The position numbers and the translations under genes are program-made. A DNA stretch of 64,000 nt from Photobacterium salinisoli (GTDB taxonomy: Bacteria; Pseudomonadota; Gammaproteobacteria; Enterobacterales; Vibrionaceae), in contig NZ_QZMS01000011.1 in NCBI RefSeq assembly GCF_003614885.1, positions 372,001 to 436,000 on the forward strand, in the 5' to 3' direction. Of this stretch, positions 54,608-63,907 are shown piece after piece; the stretch's first letter is position 1, and each line of letters begins with the position of its first letter. Under the pieces are notes generated by a model. It saw only the letters and a program-made list of their open reading frames with translations, ran no database searches and was not told where the DNA came from.

Positions 54608-55648
54608 ATGAATCAGAGCACAAAGTTTTCCCTTTCATGTTTTGTACTAAGCACTTTATGTATCTCTCTCGCCAATGCTTCTGAGCACCGGGTCGGACTC
54701 CGCGCCAATTACACTTTTGCTGATGGTGCCTGTGAAAGCCATAACATCAGCTGTGATGATGATGCGCCAGGTGCGGGGATTTTCTATAACTATGCCTGGA
54801 CTCCGCGCTGGGAACTGGAAGTAGCCTACGACTATTACGGCCAGTTTGATGCCACTTACCCGGCACTGGATGACCCTTCGGTTGGCGCCGATTATGAAGG
54901 AGATGTGTTAGGGCTGTCAGCCTCTCTGGGCTATCGCTATCCGGTATCGGATGTCGTTTCTCTGGTGGGCAAAGCCGGCGTGATGGCCTGGCATGTTTCC
55001 AGTGACGGTAAAGAAATTGCCGGGACGGTATCCAACGACGAAGACGGCTTCTCTCCCATAGTCGGCGTCGGCGTTGACTGGGACGTTACACCGCGCTGGC
55101 GAACCGGGCTCAGCTATCAGTTTGCCAATAATGTTGGCGACGATGGCACGGCTGGCGCCGATCTCCACACCCTGATGCTGGGCATCAGCTACCGCTTCTC
55201 AGGTAACGATCCGCAGCCTGCGGCCGTGTTTGAGCCGCAGCCTGAGCCTGCACCACCGACTGTCACGCAGGAAGCCTTCACCCTCCAGGTGGATGGTACT
55301 CAGTCCAATGCCATTTTCGAGTTCAATTCAGCCAAACTTCGCCCTGATATGACATCCACATTCCAGCCGATGCTGAATCACCTGAACCAGTATCCGGAAG
55401 CCATGCTGCGCGTGGAAACCCATACCGACGATGTTGGCTCAGAAGACTACAACATGAAGCTGTCTGAACGCAGGGCGCAAAGTGTTGTGCAGTATTTTGA
55501 ACAACAGGGTATTACCCCTGACCGTATCAGCTACGAAGCGTTTGGCGAAACCAAGCCGCTGGTCAGCAATGACACCCCGGCTAACCGTGCCATGAACCGA
55601 CGCGTTGTGCTGACTTCTCCTCAGTTTACAAGGAAGGCAATCCAATGA
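54608..55648 (+). CDS. OmpA-family outer-membrane protein
   Basis: 346 residues. Signal peptide (LSCFVLSTLCISLANA), an eight-stranded OmpA-like barrel (about 25-195, ending LMLGISYRFSG), a Pro/Glu linker, then the peptidoglycan-binding OmpA domain: FEFNSAKLRPDMTSTFQPMLNHL, RVETHTDDVGSEDYNMKLSERRAQSVVQYF and NRAMNRRVVL. It anchors the outer membrane to the cell wall. Its stop overlaps the start of the BIG2 lipoprotein gene, so the two are made together. Confidence 0.9.
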   Translation: MNQSTKFSLSCFVLSTLCISLANASEHRVGLRANYTFADGACESHNISCDDDAPGAGIFYNYAWTPRWELEVAYDYYGQFDATYPALDDPSVGADYEGDVLGLSASLGYRYPVSDVVSLVGKAGVMAWHVSSDGKEIAGTVSNDEDGFSPIVGVGVDWDVTPRWRTGLSYQFANNVGDDGTAGADLHTLMLGISYRFSGNDPQPAAVFEPQPEPAPPTVTQEAFTLQVDGTQSNAIFEFNSAKLRPDMTSTFQPMLNHLNQYPEAMLRVETHTDDVGSEDYNMKLSERRAQSVVQYFEQQGITPDRISYEAFGETKPLVSNDTPANRAMNRRVVLTSPQFTRKAIQ

Positions 55649-57969
55649 AGAACAACATTTGCCGGTATCTGACGCTCTGGCTGAGTCTTTTTCTCATGAC
55701 GCTGACCCTGGCAGGTTGCGGCGGAGAAGGTAGTGGTCTGCCCAGCCAGAAAGACAACAACACCAGCGCCGTAGACAAGGGCGGTAAAACGGTTCGTAAT
55801 CTGGAGATCATCCCCAGTGCGAACACAGCCGAAGCAGGCAGTTCCCTGAGCTTTACAGTGAATGCCATTCACGCGGACGGCGGTAAAAATGATGTTACTC
55901 AGGACGCACAGTGCACCAGCAGCGATGAATCAGTCGCCACCGTCAGCGGCAAAGGAATGATCCAGGCCGTTGCTGCCGGTCAAGCCACCATTTCCTGCAG
56001 CTATGCGGGCGTCAGCGGCGGTAACGTCGTGATTACTGTAACGGGTGGCCATACTGTCAGTCAGCTGCAAATCACTCCCGGACAGGTGTCCGCAGCGGCA
56101 GGGACACAGGTGCAGTTTACCGCGCTGGCATACTATCACGATGGCAGCCGTGAAGATGTCACCAGCCAGACCACCTGGAATACCACAGATGCCAGCACTG
56201 CCGAGGTGGACTTAAACGGCATGGCTTCCGCCAAAGCGTCAGGGGTAGCAACAGTCACCGGTCAGTTTGAAGGAGTGAACAGCAATCAGGCGACGATGAC
56301 AGTGACAACAGCCACACTGAGTGCCATTCATCTCTCACCCGCCACGGCATCCTTGGTACAAGGCACACAGCTGCAGTTTACTGCCACAGGTCAGTTCTCC
56401 GATGGCTCGACACAAGACGTCACCTCTCAGGTGATCTGGAACAGCGACAATACAGCAGCTGCCACCATCTCGGCATCAGGATTAGCTGAAGGCGTTGCCG
56501 CGGGGACTAGCGGTATAACCGCCAGTTTCGGTGGCACAACCAGTGCGCCTGTTAATCTCACTGTGACGGCGGCCACAGTTGATTCAGTGCAAGTAACACC
56601 CGCTAACCTGAGTCTGGCCAAAGGCACCAGCCGGGCCTATACCGCCATCGCGCATTTTGATAACAACACGTCGCAAGATGTCAGTGCGCAAGCAACATGG
56701 AGCAGCAGCAATACCACAGTGGCAACCGTTTCCGCTACGGGTATGGTCAGTGCTCTCACGGCGGGATCTGCCGCTATCTCTGCCAACTTTGGCGGAACAG
56801 TCAGCAACAACGCAACTCTGTCTGTCACTGAAGCGACCGTGATTTCTGTCACCATTGCACCGGAAACGGCCAGTATTGCCAGCGGCACCACCCAGCAATT
56901 TTCTGCCACCGCCAAGTTCTCCGACGGCAGCTCCATGGATGTAACCGATCAGGTGAACTGGAAAAGCGGCGATACCAGTGTCGCCACCCTTTCTGCCACA
57001 GGCCTAGCGCAAGGTTTGAGCGAAGGAAGCACAGTGGTTACCGCCCATTATCAGGGGATGAACAGCGCTGAGATTCCTCTCTCAGTCACACCGGCGACCA
57101 TCAGTGCCATTGCTGTCAGCCCGGGGACAGCCAGTATTGCTAATGGCACCACCCAGCAGTTTACTGCCACGGCAACCTTTTCCGATGCCAGCACGCAGGA
57201 TATTACCCATCTGGTCAGCTGGGTCAGTTCGGACACAGCTATCGCCAGCATCAATACCTCAGGTCTGGCCCAATCGCTGGCAATGGGGACGACAGAAATC
57301 ACGGCCAGCTATCAGGGGCAAACCAGCCCGGCCGTCACCCTGGAAGTGACGGCTGCAACGGTAACGTCACTGACAGTAGCGCCATCCACGGCAACCATTG
57401 CCAACGGTTTGACCCAGCAGTTCACAGCCACAGCCACCTTCACGGACACATCCACTCAGGATGTCACGGATCTGGTGAGCTGGGTGAGCAGCGATACCGG
57501 TGTCGCGACCATCACTGCTGACGGTCTGGCGCAGGGCGTCTCCGAAGGATCTGCAACGATTAGCGCGAACTATGAGGGCAGCTCGAACACAGCAGACCTG
57601 ACGGTTGGACCTGCGGTACTGGATCGTATCAGGATCGAATCTGATCACTCCGGTGAACTGGAAGTCAGGTTACTGTCTCCACTCAACTTTAGCGTCTCAA
57701 CCAGAGCCTATTACACTGACGGTAGCAATGAAGTCTTAGATAACAATATTGTGACTTACCATAACTCCAATACTTCCCTGCTCGCATTGGATGTATTAAC
57801 CGGCCTGGTCAATGTCAGTGCTATTGTGGCAGGCAGTGCAGAAATTACCTCTTCTGCGCTGTCTCTGAACAGTGAAAATGCTATTAGCATCAACTGTCTG
57901 GTCGCTATCCCTGGCGTGCTGTCACTGTGTACTATTGATTCGATTGAGAAAATAGCCATTGAACTTTAA
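55645..57969 (+). CDS. Lipoprotein with tandem BIG2 (Ig-like) repeats
   Basis: 774 residues starting with a lipoprotein signal ending TLAGC. About seven BIG2 repeats of ~85 residues follow (from about 48 to 650), each with a pattern like VTPAxxSxAxGTxQQFTATAxFxDxSxQDVTxxVxWxSSDTxVATxSxxGLAxGxxxGxxxIxAxY. A more divergent last module with a hydrophobic end completes it. Such proteins are surface or periplasmic adhesins or structural fibres. The near-identical repeats make copy-number change likely. Coupling to an OmpA protein by a 4-bp overlap suggests a joint envelope structure. Confidence 0.88.
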   Translation: MKNNICRYLTLWLSLFLMTLTLAGCGGEGSGLPSQKDNNTSAVDKGGKTVRNLEIIPSANTAEAGSSLSFTVNAIHADGGKNDVTQDAQCTSSDESVATVSGKGMIQAVAAGQATISCSYAGVSGGNVVITVTGGHTVSQLQITPGQVSAAAGTQVQFTALAYYHDGSREDVTSQTTWNTTDASTAEVDLNGMASAKASGVATVTGQFEGVNSNQATMTVTTATLSAIHLSPATASLVQGTQLQFTATGQFSDGSTQDVTSQVIWNSDNTAAATISASGLAEGVAAGTSGITASFGGTTSAPVNLTVTAATVDSVQVTPANLSLAKGTSRAYTAIAHFDNNTSQDVSAQATWSSSNTTVATVSATGMVSALTAGSAAISANFGGTVSNNATLSVTEATVISVTIAPETASIASGTTQQFSATAKFSDGSSMDVTDQVNWKSGDTSVATLSATGLAQGLSEGSTVVTAHYQGMNSAEIPLSVTPATISAIAVSPGTASIANGTTQQFTATATFSDASTQDITHLVSWVSSDTAIASINTSGLAQSLAMGTTEITASYQGQTSPAVTLEVTAATVTSLTVAPSTATIANGLTQQFTATATFTDTSTQDVTDLVSWVSSDTGVATITADGLAQGVSEGSATISANYEGSSNTADLTVGPAVLDRIRIESDHSGELEVRLLSPLNFSVSTRAYYTDGSNEVLDNNIVTYHNSNTSLLALDVLTGLVNVSAIVAGSAEITSSALSLNSENAISINCLVAIPGVLSLCTIDSIEKIAIEL

Positions 57970-57987
57970 TGGCTTTATATTCTGCAA

Positions 57988-58017
57988 ACGGGTCCGCGAT
58001 AATGCGGACCCTTTTTA
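57988..58017 (+). terminator. Rho-independent terminator
   Basis: GGGTCCGC / GCGGACCC, six-base loop, then TTTTTATT. It ends the OmpA-BIG2 operon. Confidence 0.92.
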
Positions 58018-58177
58018 TTCCTGCCTCATAGCCACTAAGTCTTCAAAGCGATAGCTCTCTTTTTCAAAACCCTCTCATCTTGAGCATTGTCTGCTCCGCT
58101 AAACAGCGCCAATACTCCAATATGAAGATTTCATGACATCGGCTTCGCAGGGATTGACCAAACGCGGCATCCAACTA

Positions 58178-58199
58178 ATATATACGGAAATTCGAATAT
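58178..58199. promoter_or_regulatory. Putative ArsR operator
   Basis: AT-rich imperfect dyad centred on TTCGAA with ATAT ends, directly before and overlapping the arsR start. ArsR/SmtB repressors bind such sites at their own promoters; the assignment is by position and is uncertain. Confidence 0.35.
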
Positions 58200-58551
58200 G
58201 GTTATAAGCATGCTACCACATCAATTTTTTAAACTGCTGGCAGATGAAACCCGTGTGCGTTGCTTACGGTTAATCGTCAAAGAGCAATGCCTGTGTGTGG
58301 CGGAACTGACCGAAGCACTGCAGGTCAGCCAGCCGAAAATGTCACGTCACCTGGCTGTGATGCGCGCCAGCGGATTACTGGTTGATGTCAGGCAGGGGCA
58401 ATGGGTGTTTTACCGGTTAGCTGACGATCTGCCCGGCTGGATGCGAAAACAAATTTACGGACTGGTGGACTCGAACTGTTTAGAGCAGGAGTACCAACAG
58501 GACAGTGAACGACTCATGGTAATGAAACAACGACCCGTTTGTTGCCAATAA
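58198..58551 (+). CDS. arsR: Arsenic-responsive ArsR repressor
   Basis: 117 residues; an ATG at 58210 is an alternative start. Winged [52 protein letters not shown]. The metal-sensing pair C31-x-C33 matches the first two of the three cysteines of E. coli ArsR; the third is absent here, but a Cys pair lies at the C-terminus (PVCCQ). It would repress the operon until arsenite or a thiol-reactive metalloid binds. The end overlaps the leader of the GAPDH gene. Confidence 0.9.
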   Translation: MVISMLPHQFFKLLADETRVRCLRLIVKEQCLCVAELTEALQVSQPKMSRHLAVMRASGLLVDVRQGQWVFYRLADDLPGWMRKQIYGLVDSNCLEQEYQQDSERLMVMKQRPVCCQ

Positions 58552-58568
58552 TGCAGGAAGAGTTAACG

Positions 58569-59570
58569 ATGACAATCAAAGTAGGTATCAATGGTTTTGG
58601 CCGTATTGGCCGTCTGGCACTGCGTGCAGCGTTTGACTGGCCAGAACTGGAATTTGCACAGATCAACGATGTTGCCGGCGATGCCGCAACCCTGGCTCAC
58701 CTGCTGGAATTCGATTCCGTGCAGGGCCGCTGGCATCACGAAGTGAAAGCGGAAGGCAATCACATTGTCATTAATGGTAAAGCCATCCTGGCCACGCAGG
58801 AAAAAGCGATCGATGCCGTTGACTGGTCTGGTTGTGACGTGGTGATTGAATCAACAGGCAAACACCGCAACACCGAGTATCTGAATCAATATCTGACGCA
58901 GGGTGTGAAGCGTGTCGTCGTATCTGCACCGGTGAAAGAAGAAGGCATTGCCAATATTGTGGTAGGCGTTAACGATCATATCTTTAATCCTGCCCAGCAC
59001 CGTATTGTGACGGCAGCGTCCTGCACCACCAACTGTATTGCGCCTGTGGTCAAAGTGATCCATGAAAAACTGGGTATCGAGCAGTCTGCATTTACCACGA
59101 TCCACGATTTAACCAATACCCAAACCATTCTGGATGCACCACACAAAGATTTGCGCCGCGCCCGTGCCTGCGGCATGAGCCTGATCCCGACCACCACAGG
59201 ATCGGCCTCGGCCATCGTCGAGATCTTCCCGGAACTGAAAGGCAAAATTAACGGCCATGCCGTGCGTGTCCCGCTGGCCAATGCGTCACTGACCGACATC
59301 ATTTTCGACGTCAAACGCGACACCACAGCCGAAGAAGTCAACCAACTGCTGAAAGACGCTTCGCAAGGCGAACTGCAGGGGATTTTAGGCTACGAAGACC
59401 GTCCGCTGGTGTCTATCGACTATAAAGGCGATCAGCGCTCAACCATAGTGGATGCTTTGTCTACCATGGTGGTCGGCAAGCGTATGGTGAAAATCTATGC
59501 CTGGTATGACAATGAAATGGGTTACGCCACCCGCACGGCGGAACTGGTACGTAAAGTCGGACAGGCATAA
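58569..59570 (+). CDS. ArsJ-associated glyceraldehyde-3-phosphate dehydrogenase
   Basis: 333 residues from the ATG at 58569 (AGGAAGAG upstream). NAD-binding [16 protein letters not shown], catalytic Cys in [10 protein letters not shown], then the [16 protein letters not shown] end. In ars operons this enzyme uses arsenate in place of phosphate to make 1-arseno-3-phosphoglycerate, which ArsJ exports. Its place after arsR and before arsJ supports that role over glycolysis. Confidence 0.93.
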   Translation: MTIKVGINGFGRIGRLALRAAFDWPELEFAQINDVAGDAATLAHLLEFDSVQGRWHHEVKAEGNHIVINGKAILATQEKAIDAVDWSGCDVVIESTGKHRNTEYLNQYLTQGVKRVVVSAPVKEEGIANIVVGVNDHIFNPAQHRIVTAASCTTNCIAPVVKVIHEKLGIEQSAFTTIHDLTNTQTILDAPHKDLRRARACGMSLIPTTTGSASAIVEIFPELKGKINGHAVRVPLANASLTDIIFDVKRDTTAEEVNQLLKDASQGELQGILGYEDRPLVSIDYKGDQRSTIVDALSTMVVGKRMVKIYAWYDNEMGYATRTAELVRKVGQA

Positions 59571-59584
59571 CAGGAGCCATAACA

Positions 59585-60079
59585 ATGACACATCCAATCT
59601 GGACTTTACCCGTTACCGATACCAGTTCACTGGTACTGACACCCTGCCCCGGCACCAAAGGCGTTTCTCTGGCAGACAGCCTGACACAGCTGAAAGCACA
59701 AGGGGTGCGCGCTGTCGTTACTGCCATCAATCAGCAGGAAATGACAGACAAAGAAGTCGCTGATTTGGGCCTGCAGGTTGAACAGTCTGGCATGGTGTGG
59801 GCGCACACTCCCATTGAAGACGATGCCGCGCCTGATAGCGAATTTGCCGCACAGTGGCAGGCAGCCAGCCCGCAATTGCATAAAATTATTGCAGAAGGGG
59901 GCAACATCGCTCTGCATTGTATGGGTGGCTCAGGCCGTACCGGTCTGCTCGCCGCTCATCTGTTGCTGGAAATGGGCTGGCCGTTGTCACGCATTATTGA
60001 ACAGGTTCAGGCGCTGCGTCCGGGGGCCTTTACCAAACCGGTCCAGGTCGATTACATCCGCCAGGTAGCGTCACAATAA
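59585..60079 (+). CDS. CDKN3-like protein-tyrosine phosphatase in the ars operon
   Basis: 164 residues with AGGAGCC before the ATG. The phosphatase loop is HCMGGSGRT (H111, C112, R118), the CX5R motif of the dual-specificity/cysteine phosphatases. Acidic residues at 79-80 (PIEDD) may supply the general acid. It resembles the CDKN3 family and not the LMW-PTP-like arsenate reductase ArsC. It sits between gapdh and arsJ, 14 and 96 bases from them, so an arsenate- or arsenophosphoglycerate-related role is an attractive guess. Confidence 0.85.
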   Translation: MTHPIWTLPVTDTSSLVLTPCPGTKGVSLADSLTQLKAQGVRAVVTAINQQEMTDKEVADLGLQVEQSGMVWAHTPIEDDAAPDSEFAAQWQAASPQLHKIIAEGGNIALHCMGGSGRTGLLAAHLLLEMGWPLSRIIEQVQALRPGAFTKPVQVDYIRQVASQ

Positions 60080-60175
60080 TAAACAGTGTTTTGCCGTTTC
60101 GCGCCTGTCTGCACATGCTTGGGTTTGGCATAGCAGCCAGCAGCCGAAACGGCGAACAATACGGGTGTCGTGTCT

Positions 60176-61411
60176 ATGTTTGCTAAATATTTCGCGCAAT
60201 TCAGCCAGCCGGTCCGTCAGTATATGCTGGTGACCTTCAATTACTGGAATTTCACTGTGACTGACGGCGCGCTGCGCATGTTGGTCGTCCTCTATTTTTA
60301 CGAGCTGGGTTACTCCACCCTGGCCATCGCCTCCCTCTTCCTGTTCTATGAATTTTTCGGCGTGGTCACTAACCTGGTCGGCGGCTGGCTGGGCGCCAGA
60401 CTGGGCCTGAACCGGACCATGAACATTGGCCTTGGCATGCAGATTGTTGCCCTGCTGATGCTGGCCGTCCCCAACCCTATGCTGACGATTCCCTGGGTCA
60501 TGGCCGCACAGGCATTGTCGGGAATCGCCAAAGATCTCAACAAGATGAGTGCCAAGAGTGCCATCAAAACGCTGGTGCCTGACAATAAACAAAGTGCGCT
60601 GTATCAGTGGGTCGCGCTGATGACGGGGTCAAAAAACACCCTCAAAGGCGCTGGCTTTTTCCTCGGTGGTTTACTGCTAAGCATTATGGGTTTCCAGAAT
60701 GCAGTACTGACCATGGCGGGTGTGCTGGCGCTGGTATTCATCAGCAGTCTCCTGACGCTGAAAGCTGACATGGGCAAAGCAAAAAATAAGCCCAAATTTG
60801 CCGAGATGTTCTCTAAATCCGAGAGCGTCAACATCCTTTCTGCTGCCCGCATGTTCCTGTTCGGGGCGCGGGATGTATGGTTTGTGGTTGCACTGCCTGT
60901 CTACCTGGGTTCAGTGTTTGGCTGGAATCACAGTGCTGTCGGCGGCTTCATGGCGGCCTGGGTGATGGCCTATGGCTTTGTGCAGGGTTTTGCCCCCAAA
61001 CTGACAGGCAAGGCGCAGGGCAAAGTGCCGGACGGACAAGCCGCAACACGCTGGGCACTGCTGCTGGCCATCATTACCGCAGGTATCGCTTACGGGGTGC
61101 AAATACAATGGCAACCGGAACTGGTGATCATTGGTGGGCTGATGCTCTTTGGGGCGATCTTTGCGATTAATTCGTCGTTGCACTCATACCTGATTGTCAG
61201 CTACGCCAAAGACGATGGCGTCTCGTTAGATGTCGGCTTCTACTACATGGCCAATGCTATGGGCCGACTGATAGGCACCGTATTATCCGGTTGGGTGTTC
61301 CAGGTTGCAGGCCTGTCCGCCTGCCTGTGGGTATCTTTCGTCTTTCTCGCCCTCACCACCCTGATTTCCCTGAAACTGCCTAAGATCCAGGCTTATCAGG
61401 TCGTCTCTTAA
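60176..61411 (+). CDS. arsJ: ArsJ organoarsenical efflux permease
   Basis: 411 residues from the ATG at 60176 (a GTG at 60170 is possible), with about 11-12 helices of an MFS protein. The first helix region (YMLVTFNYWNFTVTDGALRMLVVLYFYELGYS) and AQALSGIAKDLNKMSAKSAIK are characteristic of ArsJ. It exports 1-arseno-3-phosphoglycerate, which decays outside to arsenate. Together with arsR and gapdh it forms a known arsenate detoxification route. Confidence 0.92.
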   Translation: MFAKYFAQFSQPVRQYMLVTFNYWNFTVTDGALRMLVVLYFYELGYSTLAIASLFLFYEFFGVVTNLVGGWLGARLGLNRTMNIGLGMQIVALLMLAVPNPMLTIPWVMAAQALSGIAKDLNKMSAKSAIKTLVPDNKQSALYQWVALMTGSKNTLKGAGFFLGGLLLSIMGFQNAVLTMAGVLALVFISSLLTLKADMGKAKNKPKFAEMFSKSESVNILSAARMFLFGARDVWFVVALPVYLGSVFGWNHSAVGGFMAAWVMAYGFVQGFAPKLTGKAQGKVPDGQAATRWALLLAIITAGIAYGVQIQWQPELVIIGGLMLFGAIFAINSSLHSYLIVSYAKDDGVSLDVGFYYMANAMGRLIGTVLSGWVFQVAGLSACLWVSFVFLALTTLISLKLPKIQAYQVVS

Positions 61412-61439
61412 ACGCCATCATCATCAGCGAACCGAGGCA

Positions 61440-62270
61440 CTAGGCAACGGGTAAATCGGTTCGCTGCCCCCACTCCGCCCAGGCGCCATCATAAACCGAC
61501 AGGTTTCTGTACCCGCACAGATAAGCTGCTAGCAGCCCGATGCAGGCAGTTACGCCTGAACCGCAGGTGAAGTACAGCCGATCGTCGGCGAACACCTGCT
61601 TTTGGGCAAACAACGCCTGTAATTTATCTGGATCTTTATACTGACCACCTTCAAGAAAAGAGGCGAACGGCAGGTTTATCGCATGGGGAATATGCCCGCT
61701 TCTCAATTCTGGCCGTGGCTCTGGCTGCTGACCACAAAACCGCCCAGCGGCACGCACATCGATAATATGATGCCCTGGCAGACCGGCTTTTTCTGCCAGT
61801 TCTCGCCAGTCAGCAATCCACGCGGTGTGATATGCACCCTGCCACCCGTTACCACTCTCGGGAATGACGGGAGAAGCGACAACATCCCGGCCTTCAGCGA
61901 TCCATGCAGGCAAACCGCCATCCAGCACATAAACCTGTTTATGCCCCATCAACCTAAACAGCCACCAAGCCCGTGGCGCTGAGTAGATACCTTTTGCATC
62001 GTAAATGACAATCTCACAATCTGTCTCAATGCCCAGTTTGGAGACTTCTCGCTGAAATGCCTCATAATCCGGGGCGGTATGAGGCAGCGAAGAAGAAGCA
62101 TCAGAAAAATGCCGCTCCAAATCAAACGCAATAGCGCCGGGAATATACTGCCGAGTGTCCAGGTCGACATTATCACCAGTCACACTCTTCATGGTGGCAT
62201 CCAGAATGACCAGGTTGGGCGATCCGCTTTTCCTTGCCAGCCAGGAGGCTGAAACTAATACACTCATCAT
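61440..62270 (-). CDS. sseA: 3-mercaptopyruvate sulfurtransferase
   Basis: 276 residues: two rhodanese domains. The first (about 5-145) is catalytically inactive. The second carries the active Cys in YFTCGSGVTACIGLLA; the CGSGVT loop is the mark of mercaptopyruvate sulfurtransferases and not thiosulfate-specific enzymes. It transfers sulfur from 3-mercaptopyruvate to acceptors such as cyanide or thiols. It converges with arsJ. Confidence 0.92.
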   Translation of the reverse strand: MMSVLVSASWLARKSGSPNLVILDATMKSVTGDNVDLDTRQYIPGAIAFDLERHFSDASSSLPHTAPDYEAFQREVSKLGIETDCEIVIYDAKGIYSAPRAWWLFRLMGHKQVYVLDGGLPAWIAEGRDVVASPVIPESGNGWQGAYHTAWIADWRELAEKAGLPGHHIIDVRAAGRFCGQQPEPRPELRSGHIPHAINLPFASFLEGGQYKDPDKLQALFAQKQVFADDRLYFTCGSGVTACIGLLAAYLCGYRNLSVYDGAWAEWGQRTDLPVA

Positions 62271-62392
62271 TTCCTTCAGATAAACACGTTATTGGGTGAT
62301 TTACGCTCAATTTGAAATCATCCTACTGAAAAAGGCGATTGTTAAATTGTAATTACAGCGATTTTCAGCCCTTATTGCGAGGAAACTGTTTC

Positions 62393-63268
62393 TCACAGGC
62401 AAAACTGACAGTTTTCATCATGAGAGCCATTGAGAGACTGCCGGCGATGGATATGAAGCATGCCTTCTTTCAGGCCCATCTTATAACCTTCATCCAGGGT
62501 GGATTTTCGCATGGTCAAACGCTTCACGCTAAAACTCTCCGGCGGGGCGATAACCCGGATTGTGGCATCTGCCGGCGGTTGACGGATGAACGCCAGTGAA
62601 GCGTTATAGTTATCAGCTCGTTTGATCATAGCTGCGGCTATCTGTGGCTGGCGGGCAAAGACTTTTTTCATCATCCACGGATATTTAGCCGGTTTCATCT
62701 GATAGCTGAGCGGATGTGACAAAATCACCGTAATATCTTTTGCGCCGCGGCGGTAGGCTTCCCGCACCGGGATCGAATCTGCCACACCGCCATCGGTATA
62801 GCAGCCGCCGGCAAAGCAAGGTGTTGCTTTATAAGCAATCGGCAGCGCACTGGTGGCTTCCATGACATCGCTGACATTGGAGGGATTCACATTGTAATAA
62901 TCCGCCGTACCCGTATGGATATTGGTTGCTGCGGCAATCAGTGCTGTTTTCCCGAACAGTTTGTGCTGATCCAGCGGATAAAGCCGTAATGATTCATCAA
63001 TCAGCCACTTCACATCCACCAGATTACCTCCCTTCAGAAAACGGGCGGGATTGTAAAATCGCTTATCCGTCGCTAACTGCGTGATAACGCGGTAACTGCG
63101 CTTGGGCTGATTTGCCAGATATCCCAGTAAGTTGGATGCGCCAGCTGAAACGCCGATAGCCAGATCAAAAGGGTTATAGCTGTCATCCATAAAGGCATCC
63201 AGTACCCCGCTGGCAAAAATACCCCGCATAGCACCGCCTTCCACCACTAATGCTGTTTTCTTATTCAT
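62393..63268 (-). CDS. Patatin-like phospholipase, YjjU-type
   Basis: 291 residues. The oxyanion motif GGAMRGIFASGVLDAF, nucleophile GVSAG (Ser about 43) and the catalytic Asp in YTDGGVADSIP make a complete Ser-Asp dyad. The family hydrolyses acyl ester bonds of lipids; E. coli YjjU is the nearest well-known relative. It is a single gene. Confidence 0.9.
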   Translation of the reverse strand: MNKKTALVVEGGAMRGIFASGVLDAFMDDSYNPFDLAIGVSAGASNLLGYLANQPKRSYRVITQLATDKRFYNPARFLKGGNLVDVKWLIDESLRLYPLDQHKLFGKTALIAAATNIHTGTADYYNVNPSNVSDVMEATSALPIAYKATPCFAGGCYTDGGVADSIPVREAYRRGAKDITVILSHPLSYQMKPAKYPWMMKKVFARQPQIAAAMIKRADNYNASLAFIRQPPADATIRVIAPPESFSVKRLTMRKSTLDEGYKMGLKEGMLHIHRRQSLNGSHDENCQFCL

Positions 63269-63364
63269 AAACTGCTAACCAACTGATTTAAATTAGATAA
63301 AGAGTACCTAAAGTTGCTCTGGCAAGGTAATTGAAATCACGGATTGTTCAGATAGGAGCAAGCT

Positions 63365-63475
63365 ATGGATACCCAGCAGGTCATTAGCAACAGTTCTCAG
63401 CAAGACAGGCGATGTTTTCATCAATACACTGTCTGTTCTGGTAGCATTCCGGATAATTATCAAGATATTCCTTGA
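63365..63475 (+). CDS. Candidate 36-residue small protein
   Basis: The ATG has AGGAG six bases upstream. The product (starts MDTQQVISNSSQQDRRC, ends PDNYQDIP) is polar with two Cys and no hydrophobic helix. It may be a real small protein or a truncated gene remnant. No homologue is recognised. Confidence 0.35.
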   Translation: MDTQQVISNSSQQDRRCFHQYTVCSGSIPDNYQDIP

Positions 63476-63562
63476 GCAAACTCTGAATCTTCACTCAACT
63501 GGCTATGTTTTCCCAAAGGATTACCCTAGGGTTTCAGATAAACACAGAATAGGGAAATAGCT

Positions 63563-63871
63563 ATGTCTTTTGAAATGCTGGTTGCGCTCGATGTCGCGAA
63601 TGATGAAATTTACGCACAATACAGACGTGAAATGACCCCCATTTTATCCCGCTATAACGGCAGCTTTGGCTATGACTTCAAAGTCTCAGAGGTATTGATT
63701 TCACAGGTGTCTGCATCTATCAACCGTGTTTTCTCTATTCGCTTCCCCAGCGAAGAAATGAAAAATCAATTCTTTAACGACAAAGAATATATTGCAGTAA
63801 AGCAACATTATTTTACGCCGTCGGTCCGGGCCACTACCCTCATCGCCAGCTACGAGAAACCAGACAACTGA
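63563..63871 (+). CDS. DUF1330-family protein
   Basis: 102 residues. The ferredoxin-like DUF1330 pattern is clear: MLVALDVANDEIYAQYRREMTPILSRYNGSFGYDF and NRVFSIRFPSEEMKNQFFNDKEYIAVKQHYF. The family is dimeric and has no established reaction. Confidence 0.85.
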   Translation: MSFEMLVALDVANDEIYAQYRREMTPILSRYNGSFGYDFKVSEVLISQVSASINRVFSIRFPSEEMKNQFFNDKEYIAVKQHYFTPSVRATTLIASYEKPDN

Positions 63872-63907
63872 AACCCTGCAGGCACTTTTATTGTGCTGTC
63901 CAAAACG

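Noticed and set aside
58569..59570. Housekeeping GAPDH
   Set aside because: Its position between arsR and arsJ points to the arsenate-specific enzyme.
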